Assembly: GCA_023413185.1 (NCBI GenBank)
Contig: JAEZQD010000048.1
Coordinates: 1-6,549 of the forward strand
Length of the DNA stretch: 6,549 bases
From: Bacillota bacterium
Lineage (GTDB): Bacteria; Bacillota; Clostridia; Oscillospirales; Ruminococcaceae
Direction of reading: 5' to 3'
Shown here: positions 1 through 5,283 of the stretch, in pieces
Layout of the letters: every line of letters starts with the position of its first letter
Position numbering within the stretch: position 1 is the stretch's first letter
Position numbers and translations under genes: made by a program
The notes under the pieces: model-generated
Databases searched by the model: none
What the model was told of the DNA's origin: nothing
Seen by the model: only the letters and a program-made list of their open reading frames with translations

Positions 1-668
1 ACGCGGCGGGTAAAGTCGCCTTTACCAAAGCTTTTTGCCGCATATGCCATCTCGCGCAGCGGGCGGGTCATGCGGCGGGTAACGATGTAGATTACGATAA
101 ACGAAAAGCCCAGTACCATCATCGCGCTTACCGTGAACATCTTTAACAGCTCTACCAAGAATACACGCAGCGCAACCGCCGACGACGACACAAACACATA
201 CCCGATCTGCCCCATGCCCTCCACCAAAACCGGCATGCCCACGGTGTAATACTCGGAGTTATACAGCCCGCCCAATCTGCCAAGCTCGGAGAAATAGATG
301 GCGCTCGACGCACGGGCTAGGATGGTCTCGGGCACCTGGGTATTCTCGGTGATGTTCTCAATCTCGTGGGTGGTAACCAAGGTTTTACCCGTATTGTCGG
401 TTAAAAAGATGGTGGCATCCACCGCACCGCCGAGGATCTGATAGTTCGAGAGCACCACCGTGCGGCTGATGCTGCCATCCCCGCGCTGGATATACTGCGC
501 CGCCGTTACCGATGCCGCCGCCCGCGCGTTGCGCAGAAGCAGCCGCTCGCGCTCGTATTTAAAATACTGCGACGCAAAGAACAACAGCACAGCGCCCAGT
601 ATGGCCATGCTGCCGAGTATGATCGCCGTAAACAGCGTAAAGTATTTTGTAAACATGCTCTTTTGCAT
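1..668 (-). CDS. Sensor histidine kinase, N-terminal part (runs off left edge)
   Basis: Two-component membrane sensor kinase; only the first 222 codons are present. Reading the minus strand gives a hydrophobic segment at about residues 9-32, an extracytoplasmic region of about 140 residues (33-174), a second membrane segment at about 175-197, and then a HAMP linker starting with RRMTRPLREM and continuing through GKGDFTRR. This is the standard order for a kinase whose DHp and ATPase domains lie beyond the window. The start ATG is preceded by GGAG six bases upstream; a second Met at residue 5 is possible but worse placed. The extracytoplasmic region could be a single-Cache-type sensor, but I cannot assign a ligand. 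It lies downstream of the response regulator on the same strand, so the two are probably cognate, although about 600 bases of repeats separate them. The family is certain; the signal is unknown. Confidence 0.9.
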   Translation of the reverse strand, partial: MQKSMFTKYFTLFTAIILGSMAILGAVLLFFASQYFKYERERLLLRNARAAASVTAAQYIQRGDGSISRTVVLSNYQILGGAVDATIFLTDNTGKTLVTTHEIENITENTQVPETILARASSAIYFSELGRLGGLYNSEYYTVGMPVLVEGMGQIGYVFVSSSAVALRVFLVELLKMFTVSAMMVLGFSFIVIYIVTRRMTRPLREMAYAAKSFGKGDFTRR

Positions 669-779
669 AAGCAGCTCCGTCTTTGTTTCGGTGGGGTAGG
701 CGGGGGGAGGGGAGTAATCAACGTTGCGGGCATTGAATTGCCGACCATAGGTTGTGGTTGACTGATTGGAGAATTGTAG

Positions 780-801
780 GGAGCGACGCCCTCGTCGCTC
801 C
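780..801. repeat. Perfect 9-bp hairpin (GGAGCGACG stem)
   Basis: The arms 780-788 and 793-801 are perfectly complementary around a four-base loop. No T-run follows on either strand, so it is not a standard terminator. It is probably one module of the repeat mosaic in this gap. Confidence 0.75.
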
Positions 802-825
802 GTTAGTCACCACAGTAACGAATCC

Positions 826-858
826 GTAAGGAGGCGAAAATCAGAGAACCAGAGAACC
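826..858 (+). repeat. Leader word of repeat block, copy 1
   Basis: This 33-base stretch (GTAAGG, an A-run, then AGAGAACC words) matches 1066-1098 at 28 of 33 positions without gaps. In both places a GAA-looped hairpin follows shortly afterwards (883-899 here, 1093-1107 there). It marks the beginning of a larger duplicated block. Confidence 0.65.
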
Positions 859-888
859 TGAGTGCCAGAGAACGAGAAAACCGAGAAC

Positions 889-977
889 CGAAGGTTCTCA
901 TAATGCGAAGCCTTGCTTCGCTATGCGCAGATTTTCCCAATACCAAGCTTTAGCTTGGCTATGCGAAGGTTGGCTAT
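889..977 (+). repeat. Long direct repeat, copy A
   Basis: About 89 bases that recur at 1192-1279. The first 58 bases are identical and the last 26 are identical; only about five bases in between differ, with one base of length change. Inside are a 7-bp hairpin (905-911 with 915-921) and a second 7-bp hairpin (943-949 with 952-958). A GAGAACC/GGTTCTC hairpin (883-899, GAA loop) overlaps its left end. Confidence 0.9.
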
Positions 978-983
978 GAGTAG

Positions 984-1003
984 GGAACGGTCTTGACCGT
1001 TCC
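984..1003. repeat. Perfect 9-bp hairpin (GGAACGGTC stem)
   Basis: The arms 984-992 and 995-1003 are perfectly complementary around a two-base TT centre. No T-run follows. It lies between the two long repeat copies and looks like another module of the mosaic. Confidence 0.75.
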
Positions 1004-1065
1004 GATTGTCACCGTGAAGATTAACACAAACGCCTGCTTGAGACTGGTCTGGGACGCAGAGCCTA

Positions 1066-1098
1066 GTAAGGCGCGGAAAACCAGAGAACCAGAAAACC
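1066..1098 (+). repeat. Leader word of repeat block, copy 2
   Basis: This is the second copy of the 33-base word at 826-858 (28 of 33 identical). It runs into an AAAACC-GAA-GGTTTT hairpin, which corresponds in position and loop to the GAGAACC-GAA-GGTTCTC hairpin of the first block. The stem sequence has changed on both sides, so the pairing is retained. Confidence 0.65.
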
Positions 1099-1146
1099 GA
1101 AGGTTTTCCCTCTCCCTACGGTGCGCTCTGTAAAACGCTAAGAACC

Positions 1147-1165
1147 CGAGAAGCTTCGCTTCTCG
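1147..1165. repeat. Perfect 8-bp hairpin (CGAGAAGC stem)
   Basis: The arms 1147-1154 and 1158-1165 pair perfectly around a TTC loop. It directly precedes the partial repeat copy that starts at about 1170. Confidence 0.7.
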
Positions 1166-1169
1166 CAAT

Positions 1170-1199
1170 GCCAAGCTTTAGCTTGGCTATGCGAAGGTT
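1170..1199 (+). repeat. Partial third copy of the long repeat's right end
   Basis: Bases 1171-1199 are identical to 943-971 of copy A (29 bases) and include the CCAAGCT/AGCTTGG hairpin. This partial copy abuts and slightly overlaps the left end of copy B, so the modules are joined head to tail through the shared word GCGAAGGTT. Confidence 0.85.
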
Positions 1200-1279
1200 C
1201 TCATAATGCGAAGCCTTGCTTCGCTATGCGCAGATTTTCCCAATACCAATCTAAGCTTGGCTATGCGAAGGTTGGCTAT
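1192..1279 (+). repeat. Long direct repeat, copy B, reaching into the regulator stop codon
   Basis: This is the second copy of 889-977 (88 bases). The last identical bases, GGCTAT, cover the response regulator's TAG stop (1276-1278, minus strand). The internal CCAAGCT hairpin seen in copies A and C is degraded here by about five base changes, while the flanks are unchanged. Confidence 0.9.
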
Positions 1280-1968
1280 TCCTTCACCTCGAACTTATAC
1301 CCAACGCCCCATACGGTTTTTAGCGTCCACTCGTCGGATACACCCTCGAGCTTTTCGCGCAGGCGTTTGACATGTACGTCTACGGTGCGGGAATCGCCGT
1401 AATACTCAAAGCCCCACACCTCGTCAAGCAGCTGGTCGCGGGTGTAGACGCGGTTGGGGTTGCTTGAAAGGTGGAATAACAGCTCCAGCTCCTTGGGCGG
1501 GGTATCCACCTGCTTGCCGTCCACGCGCAGCTCGTACTTTGTCATGTTCACAATCAGCTTATCAAAGCGCACCTCTTTAATCGAAGGCTCGCAGGATTGT
1601 CCGCCCGTGCGGCGCAGCACCGCCTTGATGCGCGCGACAATCTCCTTTGCATCAAACGGCTTTACGACATAGTCGTCCGCGCCCAGCTCAAGCCCCAGCA
1701 CCTTATCAAACGTCTCGCCCTTTGCGGTGAGCATGATGATAGGCACCTCGCTCTTTTTGCGAATCTCGCGGCACACCTGCCAGCCGTCAAGCTTAGGCAT
1801 CATGATGTCGAGAATGAGCAGGTCGGGCTTTTCCACATCATACTTGGTTAGCGCCGCCTCGCCGTCGTTTGCAATCACAGGCGTAAAGCCTTCCTTTTCT
1901 AAATACAGCCGCAGCAGTTCGCAGATATTCTTATCGTCGTCCACCACTAAAATCTTGCCTTGCGACAT
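1276..1968 (-). CDS. OmpR/PhoB-family response regulator
   Basis: Two-component DNA-binding response regulator of 230 residues, the usual size for the family. The receiver domain (about 1-120) shows the acidic pair D10/D11, the phospho-acceptor D54 in LILDIMMP, T81 in MLTA, Y100 and K103 in VVKPF. A winged-helix effector domain (about 130-228) follows, with PPKELELLFHL, the RDQLLDEVWG helix, RTVDVHVKRLREKLE as recognition region, and a terminal VWGVGYKFEV wing. Every key residue is present, so it should be active. The ATG has GAGAGG about 10 bases upstream. The sensor kinase downstream on the same strand is the likely partner, but the usual tight spacing is replaced by the repeat block. The stop codon lies inside a repeat copy, yet the C-terminus is full length. 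The target genes and signal cannot be read from the sequence. Confidence 0.97.
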   Translation of the reverse strand: MSQGKILVVDDDKNICELLRLYLEKEGFTPVIANDGEAALTKYDVEKPDLLILDIMMPKLDGWQVCREIRKKSEVPIIMLTAKGETFDKVLGLELGADDYVVKPFDAKEIVARIKAVLRRTGGQSCEPSIKEVRFDKLIVNMTKYELRVDGKQVDTPPKELELLFHLSSNPNRVYTRDQLLDEVWGFEYYGDSRTVDVHVKRLREKLEGVSDEWTLKTVWGVGYKFEVKE

Positions 1969-2263
1969 TCACACTCATTCCTCTCATTTTGCAGTCTATC
2001 GGCAGAATTGCTGCCGTTTCTTTGCTCCCTTAACGCGCCGGACGGGTTTCATCCGTCAGAGAATACGCGGTTGTCTCATCTCTATTATATTTGATAATAT
2101 CGGTCAGTGGTTAATAATTTATAAATGTTTCATGGCTTTTTCTGCACAAGTGGCGGCATTTCGCCGTTTTTTGGGTGACCTTGGTGTATAAGCGCGGTGC
2201 AACGGTTTTTTGTGTTCTGCCCTATTCGGGTAGGGTTTTGCGGTGCCCTACGGTGCGGATATA
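1969..2263. other. Intergenic region between S41 peptidase and response regulator
   Basis: About 295 bases with no credible gene. They hold the probable regulator promoter and two small inverted repeats in its leader: CGGCAG/CTGCCG at 2000-2016 and GACGG/CCGTC at 2041-2057. Near the peptidase end is a CCCTA/TAGGG hairpin (2220-2235) followed by four T on the plus strand only. The 12-mer CCCTACGGTGCG at 2246-2257 also occurs in the repeat gap at about 1114-1125. I see no strong terminator for the peptidase gene. Confidence 0.6.
2084..2089 (-). promoter_or_regulatory. Probable -10 box of the response regulator promoter
   Basis: A perfect TATAAT on the minus strand sits in an AT-rich stretch about 115 bases upstream of the regulator start. 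No good -35 box lies at 16-18 bases, so the promoter may need an activator, possibly the regulator itself (inference). It implies a leader of roughly 110 bases containing the two small inverted repeats. Confidence 0.45.
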
Positions 2264-3580
2264 TTACTTCACCGCAATCAGCTCATATGCCTTTTGCAGG
2301 GCAAGCTCGGGCGGGCACTCGTAATCGGGGGTAAGCGGCTCACCGTTTTTGCTTTTGTCTACCCGGTACCACTTTTTATAGGATACCCCGACACACAGCC
2401 CGGCGTTGGGCGTTTGAAAATACAGGCAGTCGCCGTAGGAGGACGGCAGGTTGCCCGAGGCTTCACCCACCAGCGTGCCGAGATCGTTGTCGGCAACCAG
2501 CATCGCAAAGTCCATCGCCGCGCTGTAGCTGTGCAGGTCGGTCAGCACATAAAGGCTGCCGTCAAACACGCGGCTGTGCCGATTGTTTTCATAGGTAATG
2601 TTTCTGTTTTTGGCAACATACCAGCCGATGCGTACATCACAGTCCCACGAGTTGTAGCTGTCTGTGTCGATGTAGCGCAGGAACTCGTTTGCCACCCAGG
2701 AGTTGCCGCCGCCGTTGCCCCGCAGGTCAACGATTACGTTTGTGATGCCGTTTTCGTGCACCTCGTTAAAGAACGCATCGAGCGTGTTTAGGTACTCGTC
2801 GTTGCACACGCACTCGGTCAGCGTAAACACCGCCGCGTCCTGCTCCTTGTCGATGGTATAGTACACCCACTCGTCGCTTTGCGGCGTTTCGGTTGCCGTC
2901 GCCTGGCTTGCGGGTACAAAGGTATAGTGGTAATCGGTAAGCCCGCTGCCCGTGTCAAAGGTAAAGGTCACGCCGTCTGAGGTGTCCGCGCCGCAGAACG
3001 CAAGATACTGCTGCCGTACAAGCAGCCGCTCAAACGAACTTTTGGCGTACCCTTCTACCTCGTAGGGGAACTGGGTTAAAAACACCTCGTACAGCGTGGC
3101 AATATCCACGCCGTTTACCGCCACCGGCGTACCGTACTCGGTAATCTGCGTCAGGTCGTTTATGGTCAGGTTCTCGCCCTCGGTCTTTGTCCACACATTG
3201 GTATGCCCGTCACCCAGCCTTGCCGCAATGCGCCCCGCAGCCTGCCACAGTGCAAGCACGGTATTTTCATCCCTTAGCGCGTCGCGCTCGGTGTGGTACT
3301 GCGCCATGACCGCCTGCGTCTTTTCGTATGAGCCATCCACCCATGCAGGGTGACGGTTCTTTATGTGCTTTATCAGGTATGCAAGGTCCTGCTCGGCTTG
3401 CTTTTTTGTTAGGGTCTCACTGAGGTTTTGCGTCGGTCGAAAATTCTGCACCGTGCCGCGCGTGGGGTTCATCCCCAGCAGATAGTAAAGAAACGCGATC
3501 CCCGCTATCAGTACCAGCGTAAGACCCGTGATAAGTAAAATTCTGCCCAGCTTGCGGTTTGTCTTTGTCGTGCTGTTCAT
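2264..3580 (-). CDS. Membrane-anchored S41-family serine peptidase
   Basis: Predicted peptidase of 438 residues, related to the C-terminal-processing/tricorn-core family. A short basic N-terminus is followed by one hydrophobic segment (about 13-36), so the enzyme is probably anchored with its bulk outside the membrane. An N-terminal region carries RLGDGHTNVW (121-130), the DGHT motif of S41 proteins, with H126 a likely catalytic histidine. The S41 core begins near 248 with AVFTLTE, then the signature VDLRGNGGG (284-292), and HSYSAAMDFA, in which S353 is the likely nucleophile. VGEASGNLPS follows at about 371-380, and the C-terminus has the PDYECPPE pattern typical of the family. No PDZ domain is obvious between the two parts. 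The start has AGGGGC six bases upstream. It has its own promoter behind a terminator, so it is probably monocistronic. The substrate is unknown. Confidence 0.9.
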   Translation of the reverse strand: MNSTTKTNRKLGRILLITGLTLVLIAGIAFLYYLLGMNPTRGTVQNFRPTQNLSETLTKKQAEQDLAYLIKHIKNRHPAWVDGSYEKTQAVMAQYHTERDALRDENTVLALWQAAGRIAARLGDGHTNVWTKTEGENLTINDLTQITEYGTPVAVNGVDIATLYEVFLTQFPYEVEGYAKSSFERLLVRQQYLAFCGADTSDGVTFTFDTGSGLTDYHYTFVPASQATATETPQSDEWVYYTIDKEQDAAVFTLTECVCNDEYLNTLDAFFNEVHENGITNVIVDLRGNGGGNSWVANEFLRYIDTDSYNSWDCDVRIGWYVAKNRNITYENNRHSRVFDGSLYVLTDLHSYSAAMDFAMLVADNDLGTLVGEASGNLPSSYGDCLYFQTPNAGLCVGVSYKKWYRVDKSKNGEPLTPDYECPPELALQKAYELIAVK

Positions 3581-3620
3581 TGTGCTGCCCCTGTCTTTCC
3601 CGCTTTAATATAGTAACCCA

Positions 3621-3649
3621 ATTATAACCCAATCCCATAAAAAAGAAAA
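3621..3649 (-). promoter_or_regulatory. Probable promoter of the S41 peptidase gene
   Basis: The minus strand has a perfect TATAAT (3626-3621). At 17 bases spacing lies TTTTCT (3649-3644), matching three of six consensus -35 bases. The -35 falls inside the T-run of the terminator immediately upstream, so the two signals overlap. The leader would be about 35 bases. Confidence 0.5.
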
Positions 3650-3672
3650 GCGCGGGGCGCTACTGCCCCGCG
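3639..3672 (-). terminator. Rho-independent terminator after the VOC gene (bidirectional)
   Basis: A perfect 8-bp GC-rich stem (3651-3658 with 3665-3672, six-base loop) is followed on the minus strand by CTTTTCTTTTTT. It lies just beyond the VOC gene's stop and should end that transcript. The plus-strand side also has a T-rich tail (3678-3687), so the element could work in both directions, although no plus-strand gene ends here. Confidence 0.85.
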
Positions 3673-3725
3673 TTGCGTTTTCTTTTTGACGTGCTGCTAA
3701 CTTGATGCGGGCGCGTTGTTTCACG

Positions 3726-4103
3726 TCAGACGGCAATCCACCAAAACACGCCAAAGCGGTCGATTACGTTGCAGCAGCACGGGTTCCAGTCGCATGCACC
3801 CGGCGGGTCGATAACCGTGCCGCCCTCGCGCAGGGTGTCGTAGGCGTTTTGCACCGCCGCCTCGCTACCCATCTCATACACGTTAAACGCCATAGTCTGC
3901 CATACGTCCTTGTGCGAGGTATCGCAGGCGCTAGGCGCTTCGCTCACCGCCAAAAACAGCGTTCCGTCTACAAACAGCTCACAGTGCGCATACTCGTTTT
4001 TTTCATCCGTTACCGCAAAGCCAATCTGCGCACCAAACGCTTTACAGTACAGCGTTACCGCCTCCACACTTCCCCTGACATATACCTGCGAGCTGATCTT
4101 CAT
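3726..4103 (-). CDS. VOC-superfamily (PhnB/glyoxalase-like) protein
   Basis: A small cytoplasmic protein of 125 residues, full length for the PhnB-like branch of the vicinal-oxygen-chelate superfamily. The N-terminus MKISSQVYVRGSVEAVTLYCKAFGA fits the opening strand and helix in its family-typical parts (VYVRGSVEAV, YCKAFGA), AHCELFVDG (39-47) the central strand, and IDRFGVFWWI (114-123) the closing strand. H40 is a candidate metal ligand; I cannot assign a full metal site. The region around C104-C111 is cysteine-rich, with three consecutive Cys. The start has a perfect AGGAGG seven bases upstream and overlaps the previous gene's stop as ATGA, so translation is probably coupled. Members include glyoxalase- and resistance-type proteins, but many have no known reaction, and no substrate can be inferred here. 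Confidence 0.87.
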   Translation of the reverse strand: MKISSQVYVRGSVEAVTLYCKAFGAQIGFAVTDEKNEYAHCELFVDGTLFLAVSEAPSACDTSHKDVWQTMAFNVYEMGSEAAVQNAYDTLREGGTVIDPPGACDWNPCCCNVIDRFGVFWWIAV

Positions 4104-4468
4104 ACACTGTCCTCCTGTCTTTCATCCCCTGCCACCGGGCAGGGCGGTAGCTGGTACGCAATGCGCGGCGAGCCGTCGCTCGCAATGCGGTGAATGGTGC
4201 CGTAGGGGGCGTCGTTTCGCCACGCGCCGTCGCGTATCACGGCGTAGGTGGGCTCGGGCTGTGTGGTAAACACAAACACCCCGACAATGCGGTCGTCCTG
4301 CGTAACAACATACAGTTCCCCCTTGTGGATATCCTCCTCGAGCAGCTTCCGCGCGGGGTAGGTGTCCCCCCACTGGGTGGGGTTGCCGTTTTGCGCCATA
4401 AACCGTCTTGCGGCGGCGTAAAGCGTTAGCAGGACGGGAAGGTCCTCGGTTGTGGCAGGGCGTATCAT
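4100..4468 (-). CDS. GNAT acetyltransferase with internal deletion of the acetyl-CoA core
   Basis: The 122-residue frame starts like an ordinary GNAT protein: MIRPATTEDLPVL, NPTQWGDTYPAR (29-40), GELYVVTQDDRIVGVF, PEPTYAVI, then APYGTIHRIAS (87-97). It then jumps to DGSPRIAYQ (98-106), which in relatives known to me is the C-terminal end of the protein. The intact paralogue at 5284-5811 shares the pattern PxWxxxYPxR, GxLYV and PEPxY, and has about 55-60 further residues at this point, including the GxGxG acetyl-CoA loop and the NDPAIRLYEKNGF helix. All of that is missing here, without a frameshift. GGAGG lies nine bases before the ATG, and the stop overlaps the VOC start. The product is probably catalytically dead; it may still serve to couple translation of the VOC gene. 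The upstream lipoprotein gene is 77 bases away on the same strand. Confidence 0.85.
   Translation of the reverse strand: MIRPATTEDLPVLLTLYAAARRFMAQNGNPTQWGDTYPARKLLEEDIHKGELYVVTQDDRIVGVFVFTTQPEPTYAVIRDGAWRNDAPYGTIHRIASDGSPRIAYQLPPCPVAGDERQEDSV
4157..4189. repeat. Paired 9-base repeats flanking the GNAT deletion junction
   Basis: CGCAATGCG occurs at 4157-4165 and 4181-4189, encoding Arg-Ile-Ala in both HRIAS and PRIAY. The inferred deletion junction, the Asp-Gly codons at 4172-4177, lies between them. The repeats may just reflect the same tripeptide with the same codons. Confidence 0.5.
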
Positions 4469-4545
4469 ACGTTGTTTCCTCCATAGTCCGCCGCAAAAAG
4501 CGGCAACATTGCGTTTGTAGGCAATCGCGACAGCAGGCGCAGCGG

Positions 4546-5118
4546 TCAGCTAATCCATTGGTTTTCTGTCTTGTGCACCGACCACACGCCGCCCTGCTTT
4601 GTTACCGTAAAATCCCCGCCGATTGCCCCAAGCCCCGATCGCCATTTGCGCGCCTTAACATTCAGCGTGGTGTCGGTAAGCTCTGCTTCCTCAAACGCAA
4701 ACAGGATGCCGTCGGCAAAAAACAGGTCTGCTACATACCCTTCCTCCACCAGCTTGTCGTAGCCGAGGGTAAGCAGCGTAAGGTCTTGCTCCGCACAAAA
4801 GTCCTCAAGCAACGCGGTGAGTGCGGCGGCTTGCTCGTCACCGATCCCCGCAGGGTCGAGCGACAGGTACGTGATGTCGCTGTTGAGTGCCGTATCCTCC
4901 TGCCACAGCCGGTCTATGACCGCCATGTACGCGTACGCGCCGCCTTGGTTTACCGCCTCGCTGCTTACCGACGAAACAGGGGCGGTGGTGGCGGACGATA
5001 CGGGGAGTGCGGGGGGTGCGGGCGACCCCTTCGCGGCACAGCCCGCAAGCAGCAGGGTGATGGTAAGGGCAAGGGTGACCGCCGCGGCGGACTTTGTATG
5101 GTTACCGTGTGGCTTCAT
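4546..5118 (-). CDS. Small lipoprotein of unknown function
   Basis: A predicted secreted lipoprotein of 190 residues. A basic N-terminus (to about K9) leads into a hydrophobic segment and the lipobox LAGC, with the acylated cysteine at position 27. A Ser/Ala/Pro/Thr-rich linker of about 30 residues follows (about 30-55), and then a compact acidic domain (about 60-190) with DEQAAALTALLEDFC, YDKLVEEGYVADLFFADGILFAFEE and a C-terminal strand-rich part ending FTVTKQGGVWSVHKTENQWIS. That ending resembles extracytoplasmic domains that bind peptide or cell-wall components, but I cannot name the family. The start has GGGAG eight bases upstream. No terminator separates it from the GNAT-VOC pair downstream (77-base gap), so co-transcription is likely. 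It should sit on the outer face of the cytoplasmic membrane. Confidence 0.85.
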   Translation of the reverse strand: MKPHGNHTKSAAAVTLALTITLLLAGCAAKGSPAPPALPVSSATTAPVSSVSSEAVNQGGAYAYMAVIDRLWQEDTALNSDITYLSLDPAGIGDEQAAALTALLEDFCAEQDLTLLTLGYDKLVEEGYVADLFFADGILFAFEEAELTDTTLNVKARKWRSGLGAIGGDFTVTKQGGVWSVHKTENQWIS

Positions 5119-5137
5119 ATCTGTCTCTCCCTTTACC

Positions 5138-5163
5138 GGGCAGGTGGTTTAAAATCACTGCCC
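5138..5163. promoter_or_regulatory. Hairpin in the lipoprotein leader
   Basis: GGGCAGGTG (5138-5146) can pair with CACTGCCC (5156-5163) with one bulged base. In the lipoprotein mRNA this hairpin would end about seven bases before the GGGAG ribosome binding site and could affect translation. On the plus strand it is followed by TTTT, but no plus-strand gene needs terminating there. Confidence 0.35.
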
Positions 5164-5215
5164 TTTTACAGGAGTAGTGGTGGGTTGTGCCTTGTTTTAC
5201 TGCCGCTGCTGTCAC

Positions 5216-5244
5216 ATTATTGCACGGCTTCCTGCAAATATAAA
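5216..5244 (-). promoter_or_regulatory. Probable promoter of the lipoprotein (GNAT-VOC) unit
   Basis: On the minus strand TTTATA (5244-5239, four of six -35 bases) lies 17 bases before AATAAT (5221-5216, five of six -10 bases). Transcription would start near 5209, giving a leader of about 90 bases that contains the hairpin. It is the best candidate between the intact GNAT and the lipoprotein. Confidence 0.45.
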
Positions 5245-5248
5245 CGAT

Positions 5249-5272
5249 GATGGCGCTAACCCGTCTGCCATC
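5249..5272 (-). terminator. Possible weak terminator after the intact GNAT gene
   Basis: A 6-bp GATGGC/GCCATC stem with a 12-base loop lies 11 bases beyond the GNAT stop. The minus-strand tail (ATCGTTTATATTT) is only moderately T-rich and overlaps the next promoter, so termination would be inefficient. Confidence 0.35.
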
Positions 5273-5283
5273 CCTTTTGTCGG

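Larger units (their letters stand above)
669..1275. other. Repeat-filled gap between response regulator and kinase
   Basis: I find no credible gene in this stretch of about 600 bases. It consists of short perfect hairpins, direct repeats of up to about 89 bases, and variants of the words AGAGAACC and GAAGGTT. A 66-codon minus-strand reading (974-1174) has no ribosome binding site and is built from the repeats. The part nearest the kinase (about 669-775) is not repetitive and holds the kinase ribosome binding site; no clear promoter was found there. If regulator and kinase share a transcript, this segment would be a long, strongly structured spacer within it. No hairpin here is followed by a convincing T-run on the minus strand, so termination is not obvious. 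Confidence 0.8.

Noticed and set aside
780..1003. Insertion-sequence ends
   Set aside because: The hairpins are self-contained stems rather than a matching pair of terminal inverted repeats, and no transposase reading lies between them.
974..1174. Minus-strand open frame of 66 codons in the repeat gap
   Set aside because: It consists of the repeat modules, has no ribosome binding site, and reads through perfect hairpins. It is more likely a spurious reading of repeat DNA.
889..1279. CRISPR array
   Set aside because: The repeats are about 89 bases, only two full copies, without equal-length unique spacers, and carry several internal hairpins. No cas genes are in view.
2243..2791. Plus-strand open frame of 182 codons opposite the S41 peptidase
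   Set aside because: It is the mirror of the peptidase core, which has conserved motifs and its own promoter; no start signal is present here.
4408..5250. Plus-strand open frame of 280 codons opposite the lipoprotein and GNAT start
   Set aside because: It has no ribosome binding site and an Arg/Gly/Cys-rich composition with no family resemblance, and lies opposite two genes with clear signals (lipobox, GNAT motifs). It is an antisense by-product of GC-rich codons.
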